Below, in pieces: positions 50,570 through 59,676 of a stretch of DNA of 64,000 nt. This DNA is from an uncultured Steroidobacter sp. Lineage in GTDB: Bacteria; Pseudomonadota; Gammaproteobacteria; Steroidobacterales; Steroidobacteraceae. The notes under the pieces are model-generated. The model was not told the DNA's origin and searched no databases. It was given only the letters and a program-made list of their open reading frames with translations. Numbering within the stretch: position 1 is the first letter of the stretch; each line of letters starts with the position of its first letter. The stretch spans positions 62,001 to 126,000 of the forward strand of contig CALMII010000017.1 of NCBI GenBank assembly GCA_937864115.1, in the 5' to 3' direction. A program made the position numbers and the translations under genes.

Positions 50570-51010
50570 TCACTTGCGCCCCCTCAACCAGACCTGCGCG
50601 GCCAGTTCGTCCTGCCGCTTCTGCTCGCGTGCGTTCTGGAAGCGCTGCACGCCGCGACGCTGGCGCACCAGCACCTGGTCCAGCGCCTCGTGGCGTTGCG
50701 CCGCGACCGTCATGAGCCGCTGCGTGGTCTGCATCTGCGCTTCATGCAGCGACAGATCGAGACGATGCGCGTCGGCCATCTTCATCACGGCCTGCTTGTA
50801 GCCGCCGACGTTCAGCGACAGCGTCGGCGACAGCGCCTGCGCGCCGCTCTGGCCACTGCTCTCGCACAACTGTTCCAGCCGCGCGAGATTGTCGAGATAG
50901 CGCTGGCGCACGATGCGTTTGTCCGCCATCTCGGCGCTCAGGCGCTCGACCTCGCGCTCGCGCAGATCGACCAGCCGGCCCAGGCGTTGCAGCTTGCGAT
51001 GCCCGCTCAT
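50570..51010 (-). CDS. fliJ: Flagellar export chaperone FliJ
   Basis: A 146-aa coiled-coil protein starting MSGHRKLQRLGRLVDLRERE with two long helices (ADKRIVRQRYLDNLARLEQL; QRHEALDQVLVRQRRGVQRF). It is the general component linking the FliI ATPase to the export gate. The start codon overlaps the fliI stop as ATGA. A much longer open frame upstream in the same frame is antisense-like shadow within fliI and is rejected. Confidence 0.85.
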   Translation of the reverse strand: MSGHRKLQRLGRLVDLREREVERLSAEMADKRIVRQRYLDNLARLEQLCESSGQSGAQALSPTLSLNVGGYKQAVMKMADAHRLDLSLHEAQMQTTQRLMTVAAQRHEALDQVLVRQRRGVQRFQNAREQKRQDELAAQVWLRGRK

Positions 51011-52317
51011 GCCATCAGCTCCTCGAGCGCCGTCACCGTGGCGTCGAGCGGCGCGGCCTCGCGCGTGCCCTGGTGGAGGAAGGCTTCGATGCGCGGAAAC
51101 AGTTCGACGGCGCGGTCCGTCGCCGGATCGGCGCCGGCCACATAGGCGCCCAGCGGCAGCAGCTCGCGCACCTGCTCGTGGCGTGCGGCCAGCGCCTTCA
51201 GTTTGCGCGCGGCCCGCTGGTGTGCCGGACTCGTCACCAGCGCCATGCAGCGGCTGATGGACTGCGCGATGTCGATCGCCGGATAGTGGCCGCGCTCGGC
51301 CAGCTCGCGCGTCAGCACGATGTGGCCATCGAGGATGGCGCGCGCCGTGTCGACGACGGGATCCTGCTGATCGTCGCCCTCGGCCAGCACGGTGTAGATC
51401 GCGCTCATGCTGCCGTGCGGGTGTTCGCCATTGCCGGCCGTTTCGACCAGCTGCGGCATCAGGCTGAACACCGACGGCGGATAACCGCGGGTCGCCGGCG
51501 GTTCGCCGAGCGCCAGCGCGACCTCGCGCCGCGCCATCGCGTAGCGGGTCAGCGAATCCAGCAGCAGCAGCACGTCCCGGCCCTGGTCGCGGAAATGCAC
51601 GGCGATCGAATGACACAGCTCGGTCGCGCGCAGGCGCATCAGGGGCGATTCGTCCGCCGGCGCGATCACGACCACGGCGCGCTGCAAGCCGGCCTCGCCG
51701 AGCGACATGTCGATGAACTCGCGCACCTCGCGGCTGCGTTCGCCGATCAGCCCGACCACGACGACATCGGCGATCGTCTGGCGCGTGATCAGTCCCAGCA
51801 GCACGCTCTTGCCGACGCCGCTGCCGGCCATCAGTCCGACGCGCTGTCCCTTGCCGAGCGTGAGCATGCCGTTGATGGCGCGCACGCCGACGTCGAGCGG
51901 CTCGTGCACCGGCCGCTTCTTCAGCGGGTTGACGCGGGGCGGCTGCGGATCGAGCACGTGCTCGCCGCCGAGCCGGCCGCGGCCATCGACCGCCTCGCCC
52001 AGTCCATTGACGATGCGCCCGAGCCACGACGGGCCGATGCGCAGTGCCTCGCGTTCCTGCTGCGGCAGCACGCGCGCGCCCGTGGCGAGGCCTTCGGGTT
52101 TCTTGAACGGCATCAGATAGGAGACGTCGCCGCGAAAGCCCACGACCTGCGCGTCGATCCACTCGCCGTGACCGGTCTCGACACTGCAGCGCTGGCCGGT
52201 GCGCAGCGTGCAGCCCACGCTTTCCAGCAACAGGCCGGACGCGCCGACCAGCCGGCCGGTCGGCGTGGCGACCGGCACCGAATCGATCTCCAGGCGGCGC
52301 AGCAGATCGCTGATCAC
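51007..52317 (-). CDS. fliI: Flagellum-specific export ATPase FliI
   Basis: 436 aa from GTG 52317, which overlaps the fliH stop as GTGA. F1-ATPase-like features are the Walker A GLMAGSGVGKSVLLG, VVVGLIGERSREVREFID, the Walker B DVLLLLDSLTRYAMARREVA, GYPPSVFSLMPQLVETAG and ILDGHIVLTRELAERGHYPA. It powers unfolding and entry of export substrates, regulated by FliH and FliJ encoded next to it. Confidence 0.96.
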   Translation of the reverse strand: MISDLLRRLEIDSVPVATPTGRLVGASGLLLESVGCTLRTGQRCSVETGHGEWIDAQVVGFRGDVSYLMPFKKPEGLATGARVLPQQEREALRIGPSWLGRIVNGLGEAVDGRGRLGGEHVLDPQPPRVNPLKKRPVHEPLDVGVRAINGMLTLGKGQRVGLMAGSGVGKSVLLGLITRQTIADVVVVGLIGERSREVREFIDMSLGEAGLQRAVVVIAPADESPLMRLRATELCHSIAVHFRDQGRDVLLLLDSLTRYAMARREVALALGEPPATRGYPPSVFSLMPQLVETAGNGEHPHGSMSAIYTVLAEGDDQQDPVVDTARAILDGHIVLTRELAERGHYPAIDIAQSISRCMALVTSPAHQRAARKLKALAARHEQVRELLPLGAYVAGADPATDRAVELFPRIEAFLHQGTREAAPLDATVTALEELMA

Positions 52318-53039
52318 GCCGCGTTCTCCATCGGCGCAGCGGCGACGCCGGCTTCGCCTTCTTCGGGCAGCAGCTGCGCCGTGATCTGTTCCATGCAGGC
52401 GCCAAGCCGCTGGCGGCAGCCCGCATCGGCTTCGTGGCTGCCCGACCGGACACGGCACTCGCCCGGCTCCAGGCGCGCATCGGCCAGCAGGTTCCAGCGC
52501 GCGGCGCGCGAGTGATCGATCTCCTGGATGCGCTGCAGATCGGCTTCGTTGAGATACACCTCGATGACGCTGTCCGGCGCGACCGGCATGGTGGCCAGCG
52601 TTTCGTCGACCAGCGCGAGCAGCTGCGCCGGCTGCAGCGCCAGTTCGCAGCGGATCACCTGGCGCGCGACCTTCGCGACCAGGTCCACCACTTCGCGGCG
52701 CAGCGCGGTCTGGTAGTCGGCCTGCAGCCGCTCCAGGTTCGAGAACAGCGAATCGATCGGCGCGGCCAGCGTGTCGAAGTGCGCCCGCACTTCGCGGCGG
52801 CCCGCATCGACGCCTTCGCGACGGCCTTCCTCGATGCCGAGCGTCGCGCCTTCCGCGCGGCCCTCGCGCAGGCCGCTCTCGTGTCCTTCGCGATAGCCGC
52901 GTTCCACGCCCTGCTGGAATCCATCGGCCAGCGAGGCGTGCACGCGCGGCGACAGGTGCAGCGGCACGCCCTGGCGCCAGGCGGCGGTGCCGACCAGCTC
53001 GGCGAGCGGCATGAACCGGTGTGTGCGCCAGGACTTCAT
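52314..53039 (-). CDS. fliH: Flagellar assembly protein FliH
   Basis: 241 aa. The middle has FliH-type Gly-rich helical repeats: GFQQGVERGYREGHESGLRE, GRAEGATLGIEEGRREGVDA (GxxxG periodicity). The C-terminal domain reads REVVDLVAKVARQVIRCELA. It negatively regulates the FliI ATPase and tethers it to the C-ring. It overlaps fliG (4 bp) and fliI (4 bp). Confidence 0.92.
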   Translation of the reverse strand: MKSWRTHRFMPLAELVGTAAWRQGVPLHLSPRVHASLADGFQQGVERGYREGHESGLREGRAEGATLGIEEGRREGVDAGRREVRAHFDTLAAPIDSLFSNLERLQADYQTALRREVVDLVAKVARQVIRCELALQPAQLLALVDETLATMPVAPDSVIEVYLNEADLQRIQEIDHSRAARWNLLADARLEPGECRVRSGSHEADAGCRQRLGACMEQITAQLLPEEGEAGVAAAPMENAA

Positions 53040-54058
53040 TCGATCACCGCCTCGTCAAAGAGCTGTACTTCGATCTCGCCGCTGTCGGCGAGCGCCTTCA
53101 CCTGCGCCATGATTTCCTGCCGCGTCTGTTCGATGCGGCTGCGCGGCACCGGGCCGGCGCGGCGGATCATGTCCTCGAACGCCTGCGCCTGCCGGCGCGG
53201 CATGGTCCGCAGAATGACCTCGCGCAACTGCGGCTCGGCGCCCTTGAGCGCGACCGCCCATTGATCGAGCGCGACGGACTCGATGATCCGCAGCAGCGTC
53301 GCCTCGGTCTGGCGCGACAGGATGAAGAAGTCGTACATGCGCCGTTCGATCTCATCCATGACCGCGGCATCCTGGGCGCGCAGCGTCTCGACCATCCGCG
53401 CGCGGTCGCGCGGCACGCGGTTGAGGATCTCGGCCACCTGGCGCATGCCCTCGACGCTGGCGCTCTGCAGCCCGAGGCTTTCCAGGCAGCGGTCGACCAG
53501 TTCGTCCAGTTCCTGCAGCAGCTCGCGATCGATCTCGCTCAGCCGCGCCATGTTCAGCAGCACCACCTCGCGGCCCTCGACCGGCAGCGCCGCGACGACG
53601 TCGCCGGCCAGCGCCGGCGGCAGGAACGCGAGGAACACGGTCTGCATCCGCACGTGTTCGTGGCCGATGCGCTCGGCGAGCCATTTCGCCGACGCCCACT
53701 GCAGCCGCGCCATCTTCGGCCGGATCGCATCGCCGTAGATGTTGTTCAGCACGCTGTTGGCGATGTCGCTGCCGAGCGCGAGATCCAGCGAGCGCTTCAG
53801 GTACGAACGCGACGCGCCGTGCACGCCGCTCTGTTCGCGATAGTCATCGAAGAAGTTCTGCAGCGAATGCTTGACCGATTCCACCTTGATGCCGCTGATG
53901 CGCGACATCACCTGCGTCACTTCCAGCAGTTCCTCGCGCGACAGGCAGCGCAGCACCGCCGCCGCGGGCGCTTCGCCCATGCTCAGCAGGACGATCGCGG
54001 CCCGCTCCAGCGGCGAGGCGAAACCGGCGGGGACGACGGCGTTATTCGGATCGGACAT
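53036..54058 (-). CDS. fliG: Flagellar motor switch protein FliG
   Basis: 340 aa. It has the N-terminal LERAAIVLLSMGEAPAAAVL, a middle armadillo region with HVRMQTVFLAFLPPALAGDV, and the C-terminal torque domain: DEIERRMYDFFILSRQTEAT, ALDQWAVALKGAEPQLREVI, MPRRQAQAFEDMI. Torque-generating charged residues (Arg/Glu/Asp pattern) are present. It overlaps the end of fliF by 17 bp. Confidence 0.95.
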   Translation of the reverse strand: MSDPNNAVVPAGFASPLERAAIVLLSMGEAPAAAVLRCLSREELLEVTQVMSRISGIKVESVKHSLQNFFDDYREQSGVHGASRSYLKRSLDLALGSDIANSVLNNIYGDAIRPKMARLQWASAKWLAERIGHEHVRMQTVFLAFLPPALAGDVVAALPVEGREVVLLNMARLSEIDRELLQELDELVDRCLESLGLQSASVEGMRQVAEILNRVPRDRARMVETLRAQDAAVMDEIERRMYDFFILSRQTEATLLRIIESVALDQWAVALKGAEPQLREVILRTMPRRQAQAFEDMIRRAGPVPRSRIEQTRQEIMAQVKALADSGEIEVQLFDEAVIE

Positions 54059-55727
54059 TCTTCTGCACCCATTGCTTGACCACTTCGGCCACGCGTTCCG
54101 GTTCCTTCTCCGCGAGCACCTTCAGGTGATCGACCATGACGTCGACCGGCGATCCGGGCGGCGGCAGGTCGTAGTCTTCGAGCAGCGGGCCGACGGGCAT
54201 CGGCTGGCGCGACTGTGCGAGCTGCGCCGCCTCCGGCGCCGCGCCGCCCGGCAGGGCGGCCGCGGCCACGGCCGGTTCCATGACGGTGGCTTCCACGGGC
54301 GTGGGTTGCGGCGCCGGCAGCGCCAGGCGCTGCTGCGCCAGCTTCATCATCGGACGCAGCACCAAGAAGAACGCCAGCAGCGCCGTCAGCGCATACAGAA
54401 TCCAGCGGCTGAAATCGACGACGTTGTCGCGCTGCTGCCACCACGGCTGCAGTTGCGGCGGCGTGGGGAAGGCCAGCGTGGAGACGACGAGCGTGTCGCC
54501 GCGCGCGGCATCGATGCCCAGTCCGCTGCGCAGGATGCGTTCCACGTCCGCGAGCTGCGCCGCGCTCCACGAGGCCGCGCCGCCGGGCGCCGCCGCGCTG
54601 TTCAGCACGACGGCCACGTTCAATTTGCGCAGGCGGCTGCGGCTGCGCTGGATCTGCATGATGCTGCGGTCGTAGGCGTACTGCCGCGTCGAGGCATTCT
54701 TCTGTGCGCTGCTGGCCGCATCGCCGTTCTCCGCGGCCTGCGCCGCGGCCACCGCCACCGGGCGGTTGCTCAGCGAGCCGGGCACGCCCAGCGCCAGCGG
54801 ATCGCGGTCCAGTTCCTCGCGCAGCGCTTCGCTGGTGACCTTCGGCGCGTCGCCGTAGCGTTCGTGCGTTTCCCTGACGCGGTCGTTGTCGACGTCCGCG
54901 GTGATGCTGACGCGCAGGTTCTCCTCGCCGAGCACCGGCGCCAGCAGATCGCGAACGTTGCGGCGCGTGGCTTCTTCGAAATGACGGGCGGCGTCGTTGC
55001 CCTGCCCGGCTTCGTAACCCTCGCTCAGATCGACGCGCGCCGAGAGCAGGTGTCCCGCCTGGTCGACCAGGGTCACCCGCGTCGGATCGAGGCCCGCGGT
55101 GCTGCCCGCCACCATGTTCACGATGGCGGCGATCTGTTCGTCTTCGAGCCGCCGTCCGGGCTTGAGCGTGAGCACCACCGAGGCGGAACTCTTCTCGCCG
55201 CCCGTGACGACGAACGACGAAGTGCGCGCCACGGAGACGTGCACGCGCGCCGTGTCGACCGCTTCCAGCGACATGATGCTCTGCGCGAGTTCGCCTTCGA
55301 GACCGCGCCGGAAACGCACGTCCTGCACGAACTGGCTGACGCCGAGCGGATCGTTGCCGTCCATCAGTTCCAGGCCGGCGGGAAGTTTCGCGACCACGCC
55401 TTTCGCGGCGAGCAGCATGCGCACTTCGCCGAGCCGGCTTTCCGGCACGAGCACCTGCCCGCTGTCCGGATGCACCCGGTAGCCGATGCCGGCGCCGTCG
55501 AGCACCGCCATCATGTCCGACGCCGACACGCGCTCGCGCGCGCCGAACAGCGGCTTGTACGACGCCTGTTCGCGCCACATGAACATCAGCACCAGCACGG
55601 TGATGCCCACCGCCAGCAGCGCGATGGGCAGCAGGCTGCGCAGAATGCCGGGGCCCGGGGCGACGGGCAGCACCGCCGCATCGGCGGGGCGCAGCCGCGC
55701 CAGCAATGATTTGAACATCGCAGACAA
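54042..55727 (-). CDS. fliF: Flagellar MS-ring protein FliF
   Basis: 561 aa. The N-terminal transmembrane helix is LLPIALLAVGITVLVLMFMW, followed by YKPLFGARERVSASDMMAVL. Ring-building motifs include YRVHPDSGQVLVPESRLGEV, ELMDGNDPLGVSQFVQDVRF and LEGELAQSIMSLEAVDTARV. A second transmembrane helix lies near WILYALTALLAFFLVLRPMM, and the C-terminus binds FliG. Normal length for FliF. Confidence 0.95.
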   Translation of the reverse strand: MSAMFKSLLARLRPADAAVLPVAPGPGILRSLLPIALLAVGITVLVLMFMWREQASYKPLFGARERVSASDMMAVLDGAGIGYRVHPDSGQVLVPESRLGEVRMLLAAKGVVAKLPAGLELMDGNDPLGVSQFVQDVRFRRGLEGELAQSIMSLEAVDTARVHVSVARTSSFVVTGGEKSSASVVLTLKPGRRLEDEQIAAIVNMVAGSTAGLDPTRVTLVDQAGHLLSARVDLSEGYEAGQGNDAARHFEEATRRNVRDLLAPVLGEENLRVSITADVDNDRVRETHERYGDAPKVTSEALREELDRDPLALGVPGSLSNRPVAVAAAQAAENGDAASSAQKNASTRQYAYDRSIMQIQRSRSRLRKLNVAVVLNSAAAPGGAASWSAAQLADVERILRSGLGIDAARGDTLVVSTLAFPTPPQLQPWWQQRDNVVDFSRWILYALTALLAFFLVLRPMMKLAQQRLALPAPQPTPVEATVMEPAVAAAALPGGAAPEAAQLAQSRQPMPVGPLLEDYDLPPPGSPVDVMVDHLKVLAEKEPERVAEVVKQWVQKNVRSE

Positions 55728-55748
55728 GTGCGTGACTCCAGTCGCGGC

Positions 55749-56093
55749 CTAGAGCTGCAGCTTGATCAGGTCTTCCATCGCGCCAACGATCTTGTTGCGC
55801 GCCTGCATGAGCATCGTGAAGGAGAGGCTCGCCTGCTGACTGGCCAGCATCGCGCCGACCAGGTCATCGCTGCGGCCGCTGTCGACGGCCGCCATCTTTT
55901 CGCCGGCGGCCCGGTCCTGTTCGTTCACGCCGTCGATGATCTGGCGCAGGCCCGCAGCGAAATCGCTGCCGGCGCCGTCCTGAAACCGTTCGCCTGCAAG
56001 GCCGGGCTGGATCTGCGGCAGTGACAGGGAGCGCGCATCGCCGTCGATGCGCGTCTGCAGTGCGGCGATCGACGCTTCCATTCCATTTCCCAT
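55749..56093 (-). CDS. fliE: Flagellar hook-basal body adaptor FliE
   Basis: 114 aa starting MGNGMEASIAALQTRI at ATG 56093, with GAGG 5 bp upstream. The conserved C-terminal part is SGRSDDLVGAMLASQQASLS and FTMLMQARNKIVGAMEDLIK. It joins the MS ring to the rod. It is first gene of the fliEFGHIJ run, divergent from fliM. Confidence 0.9.
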   Translation of the reverse strand: MGNGMEASIAALQTRIDGDARSLSLPQIQPGLAGERFQDGAGSDFAAGLRQIIDGVNEQDRAAGEKMAAVDSGRSDDLVGAMLASQQASLSFTMLMQARNKIVGAMEDLIKLQL

Positions 56094-56521
56094 ATCGGCC
56101 TCGCTTCGACAGTTGGTACGGCGCGGCATGGCGGCGACTCGCAGAGTGCGAGCAGCACGGTCAGCCTGACCCGAGGGAGCGTATCGACATGGAGACACCG
56201 GCATTGAGGCACGCAATTCGAATCTGATAGGCAGTGCTCCCGCACGCCGGTTTTTAATGCAATCCCTTCACGACGATTGCCTGCATCACCCGGCTTGCGC
56301 AAACGACGATGCAGGGTTCCCCCTGAAACTGCTGCGCGCATCTTCCTCATCTTTCACGCGCGCCACTACGTAGCTTCACGCAGAGCCGCCTAAGAAATTT
56401 CATCGACGTCGCCGCAGCGAAAAAAAATTCGCGCTACAAATTTTTCTCCGGCGATAAAGATTTTCGCGTCGCCCCCGATACACGGGAACGTCGACACATT
56501 CACGCGAGCCGCTTCATCACC
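56094..56521. other. Divergent intergenic region fliE / fliM
   Basis: 428 bp with no credible gene and a marked AT-rich patch at about 56385-56465. It should hold the promoters of both divergent flagellar operons. On the plus strand GGCGATAA (56450-56457) resembles a sigma28 -10 box, but no TAAA -35 box lies at the right distance. GGCACGCAATTC near 56209 only half-matches a sigma54 site. No promoter is asserted. Confidence 0.45.
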
Positions 56522-57406
56522 ATGGACACGATCACACGCACGGCTGCGCGGCCCTACCAGGTGCTCGATCCGCGCACCATGGGCCGGCCGGTGCATCTGC
56601 TCGGCAGATACACCGATCGTTTCCGCAAGGACCTGAGCGGGCTGTTCCAGCAGTGGTTCAACCGCCGCTATCGCTCGCAGTTCGAGATCGGCGAAGTCAC
56701 GGTCGAGACCACGAAGGCACCCGCGACGCCGCGCTGGCTGAGCTTCGGCGCCCACGCCGGCCGCATGTCGTTCGCCGCCGATCGCAGCGTGCTGCTGTGC
56801 ATCCTCGCGTATCGCTACGGCGTGCAACCGACGGCGCTGCCCGCCGGCAGCGATGCGAGCGACGATGCGAACGAACCGGAAACGGCGACCGAAGAACGCC
56901 TGGCATCGCGCCTGGGTCATCAGTTGACCAGCGCCGCTGCCGCCGCGATCGAAGCGCTGCAGCCGGACGCCGCTGCCGGCGCGAACGCGCCGCGACACGA
57001 ATTCTCGCCGAGCGCCGCGGCGTTGCCGGACGACGCCTGGACCCTGCGCGTCCGCGTGAGCGAGCGCGTGCATCGCATCGACGGCACGCTCTGGTTCCGG
57101 CTCGACGAACACTGGATCGCCCGCCTGCTGCGCGGACTCGCGCCCGACCGCGAACGCGGCAAGTCGCGCACCGCCGCCGGCACGCCGGCACAACCCCTGC
57201 CCGCACGACTGCAGCTGACGCTCGATGCACGGGTGCTCGAGAAGCAGATGCCGCTCGGGACGTTGCTGGATCTGCGCATCGGCGACGTCATCCCCATCAC
57301 GCTCGGCACGAGCGACGTGCTGATCGGCGACTCGCGCCTGTTCACGGCGAGCGTCGCCGAGAACAAGGGGAAGCTGTGTCTCACCTGTTTCGAAGACGTG
57401 GAGTAA
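56522..57406 (+). CDS. fliM: Flagellar motor switch protein FliM (lateral type)
   Basis: 294 aa. It starts MDTITRTAARPYQVLDPRTM and has the core PVHLLGRYTDRFRKDLSGLF, a middle domain and a C-terminal SpoA domain (LEKQMPLGTLLDLRIGDVIP, GDSRLFTASVAENKGKLCL). The N-terminal CheY-binding peptide (consensus L-S-Q-x-E-I-D) of standard FliM is missing, and the protein is about 40 residues shorter. No strong ribosome binding site is visible. It heads fliMNPQR-flhBA. Confidence 0.9.
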   Translation: MDTITRTAARPYQVLDPRTMGRPVHLLGRYTDRFRKDLSGLFQQWFNRRYRSQFEIGEVTVETTKAPATPRWLSFGAHAGRMSFAADRSVLLCILAYRYGVQPTALPAGSDASDDANEPETATEERLASRLGHQLTSAAAAAIEALQPDAAAGANAPRHEFSPSAAALPDDAWTLRVRVSERVHRIDGTLWFRLDEHWIARLLRGLAPDRERGKSRTAAGTPAQPLPARLQLTLDARVLEKQMPLGTLLDLRIGDVIPITLGTSDVLIGDSRLFTASVAENKGKLCLTCFEDVE

Positions 57407-57410
57407 GCCC

Positions 57411-57797
57411 GTGAACCTGACCGATGCCCCCCTGCCCGACAACCGGCCGGACAACCTGCCCGACAATCTGCTGACCGATCTGCCGGACCCGCTGGACGAA
57501 GCGGTCGTCGCGCCGCCGGCACCGCCCGTCGCGCCGCCGCGCCGCGATTTCGCGCAGATGATGCGCAGGATTCCGGTGACGCTGACGCTCGAGGTCGGTT
57601 CCACACGCCTCTCGCTGCAGGAACTCGCCGCCATCGAACCCAACAGCGTGATCGAACTCGACACGCTCGCCGGCCAGCCGCTGATCATCAAGGTGAACGG
57701 CACGCCCATCGGCCGCGCCGAGGTGGTGGTGAGCGGCGAGAACTACGGCCTCAAGGTGCTTGAACTGAGCGATCTGGACTTGGGTTCGCTCACGTGA
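57411..57797 (+). CDS. fliN: Flagellar motor switch protein FliN
   Basis: 128 aa from GTG 57411. The N-terminus is a low-complexity Asp/Pro/Asn/Leu repeat (DNRPDNLPDNLLTDLPD), then the SpoA domain: RIPVTLTLEVGSTRLSLQEL, NSVIELDTLAGQPLIIKVNG and GRAEVVVSGENYGLKV. It forms the lower C-ring with FliM. It ends by GTGA overlap with fliP. Confidence 0.92.
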   Translation: MNLTDAPLPDNRPDNLPDNLLTDLPDPLDEAVVAPPAPPVAPPRRDFAQMMRRIPVTLTLEVGSTRLSLQELAAIEPNSVIELDTLAGQPLIIKVNGTPIGRAEVVVSGENYGLKVLELSDLDLGSLT

Positions 57798-58579
57798 CGA
57801 TCTGCGGCCTGCGCAACGTCCGCAGCTGCCGCATCGTGACCTGCCTGGTCGCGGTGGCGGCCGCGCTCGGCGTGCTGCTGTGGCCGGAGGCCGGCATCGC
57901 GGCGCCGATCAGCATCGTCGGCGCCACCAGCGACGGCACGACCACCGAGTTCACCGTCAAGATGCAGGTGCTGGTCATCATGACGCTGCTCGGGCTGCTG
58001 CCCATGATGATGCTGATGATGACCAGCTTCACGCGTTTCGTGATCATCCTGGCGCTGCTGCGCCAGGCGCTCGGCCTGCAGCAGGGCCTGCCGAACCGCA
58101 TCGTCACCGGCGTGGCGCTGATCCTGACGCTGCTGGTCATGCGCCCGGTCGGCGAGCAGATCTGGACGCAGGCGCTGGTGCCCTACGATCAGGAACAGAT
58201 CGGCTTGCAGGAGGCGCTGAAGCTGGCCGAAGCGCCGCTGTCGCGCTTCATGCTCGCCCAGACGCACAAGGGCGCGCTGGCGCAGATTTCACAACTGGCC
58301 GGCGAAGGCCCGGTCGCCGATCCCGCCGATCACGCCTTCCTGGTCAAGCTCGCGGCCTTCGTGCTGAGCGAACTGAAGACCGCCTTCCAGATCGGCTGCA
58401 TGCTGTTCATTCCCTTCCTGGTCATCGACCTGGTGGTGTCATCGGTGCTGATGGCGATGGGCATGATGATGCTCTCGCCGCTGGTCATCTCGCTGCCGCT
58501 GAAGCTGCTGCTGTTCGTGCTGGTGGATGGCTGGACGCTCACGGTGCATACGCTGGTCACCAGCATCCAGGTCTATTAG
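57794..58579 (+). CDS. fliP: Flagellar export gate protein FliP
   Basis: A 261-aa membrane protein with an N-terminal signal-like helix (VTCLVAVAAALGVLLWPEAG). Core motifs are MMLMMTSFTRFVIILALLRQ, ALGLQQGLPNRIV and ELKTAFQIGCMLFIPFLVID, then MAMGMMMLSPLVISLPLKLL. It is part of the FliPQR gate. No fliO precedes it. The GTG start overlaps fliN. Confidence 0.95.
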   Translation: MTICGLRNVRSCRIVTCLVAVAAALGVLLWPEAGIAAPISIVGATSDGTTTEFTVKMQVLVIMTLLGLLPMMMLMMTSFTRFVIILALLRQALGLQQGLPNRIVTGVALILTLLVMRPVGEQIWTQALVPYDQEQIGLQEALKLAEAPLSRFMLAQTHKGALAQISQLAGEGPVADPADHAFLVKLAAFVLSELKTAFQIGCMLFIPFLVIDLVVSSVLMAMGMMMLSPLVISLPLKLLLFVLVDGWTLTVHTLVTSIQVY

Positions 58580-58607
58580 CGACGCACGCGCGCGCGGAAA
58601 TCCACTC

Positions 58608-58880
58608 ATGCTCACGTCGGACATCGCCGTCGATCTCATCAGTCACTGCATGCGCCTGGTCATGGTGATGGTGGCCGTGCTGGTCGTGCCGGGCATGATC
58701 GTCGGCCTGCTGGTCGGCCTGTTCCAGGCCGCGACGCAGATCAACGAACAGACGCTGAGCTTCCTGCCGCGCCTGATGATGACGCTGCTGGCGATTGCGC
58801 TGGCGGGCCACTGGCTCGCCGGCCTGCTGATGGACTTCTGCGTGCAGGTCTTCCGGCAGGCGCCCACCCTGGTCGGCTGA
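58608..58880 (+). CDS. fliQ: Flagellar export gate protein FliQ
   Basis: A 90-aa protein with two transmembrane helices starting MLTSDIAVDLISHCMRLVMV. It has the family segment GLLVGLFQAATQINEQTLSF and then LPRLMMTLLAIALAGHWL. It lies between fliP and fliR as in most flagellar operons. A longer upstream frame lies inside fliP and is rejected. Confidence 0.93.
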   Translation: MLTSDIAVDLISHCMRLVMVMVAVLVVPGMIVGLLVGLFQAATQINEQTLSFLPRLMMTLLAIALAGHWLAGLLMDFCVQVFRQAPTLVG

Positions 58881-58892
58881 CCGGCGGGACGG

Positions 58893-59666
58893 ATGCACGA
58901 CATGGAACTTGCGCTACAGCAGCTGCCTTCCCTGCTCACGATGCTGTGGTGGCCGTTCTGCCGCGTGCTGGGCATGTTCAGCGCGGCGCCGATCATCGGC
59001 GAGAACATGGTGCCGGTCAGCGTGCGCGTGCTGCTGTCGCTGGCGCTGGCCGTCGTGCTGATGCCGACGGTGGCGCCCGTCGCGGTCGAGCCGTTGTCCA
59101 TGCATGCGCTGCTGCTCACGGCGGAACAGGCGCTGATCGGCTTCGGCATCGGGCTGGCGTTCCATCTGACCGTGGCCATCATCATGGTGCTGGGCTTCAT
59201 GGTCTCCTCGCAGATGGGACTGTCGATGGCCGTGATGAACGATCCGATGAGCGGCACTTCCTCGGACGTGGTGTCGGCGCTGCTGTACGTCCTGTGCATC
59301 TTCGTGTTCTTTTCCATCGACGGCCACCTGGTGCTGGCCGGCGTCGTCGGCGCGAGCTTCCGCGCCTGGCCGGTCGGCGGCGGCGTGGACTTCGTCACGC
59401 TGCAGAGCGTCGCCTACAACGTCGCCTGGGTATTCTCCGCCGCGCTGCTGCTGGCCATTCCGGTGATCTTCTCCGCGCTGGTGGTGCAGCTGGGCTTCGG
59501 CTTCCTCAACCGCGTCGCGCCGGCGCTCAATCTGTATGCGCTCGGCTTCTCCGCCGTGACCGTGTTCGGGCTGTACATGCTCGGCCACATCGTGCGCTCG
59601 GTGCCGGAACACTACGTCCGCATGACCCGGCAGGTGCTGGAAATGCTGCGGCAGGGAATGCACTAG
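58893..59666 (+). CDS. fliR: Flagellar export gate protein FliR
   Basis: A 257-aa membrane protein with several helices. Motifs are FCRVLGMFSAAPIIGENMVP, RVLLSLALAVVLMPTVAPV, QALIGFGIGLAFHLTVAIIM and MGLSMAVMNDPMSGTSSDV. It is the third component of the FliPQR channel. The start is either MHDMEL (58893) or the next Met at 58902. It is followed 10 bp later by flhB. Confidence 0.93.
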   Translation: MHDMELALQQLPSLLTMLWWPFCRVLGMFSAAPIIGENMVPVSVRVLLSLALAVVLMPTVAPVAVEPLSMHALLLTAEQALIGFGIGLAFHLTVAIIMVLGFMVSSQMGLSMAVMNDPMSGTSSDVVSALLYVLCIFVFFSIDGHLVLAGVVGASFRAWPVGGGVDFVTLQSVAYNVAWVFSAALLLAIPVIFSALVVQLGFGFLNRVAPALNLYALGFSAVTVFGLYMLGHIVRSVPEHYVRMTRQVLEMLRQGMH

Positions 59667-59676
59667 GCGGCGCCTC

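Noticed and set aside
56450..56457. sigma28 promoter (GGCGATAA) upstream of fliM
   Set aside because: No -35 TAAA box at the proper distance; one octamer alone is insufficient.
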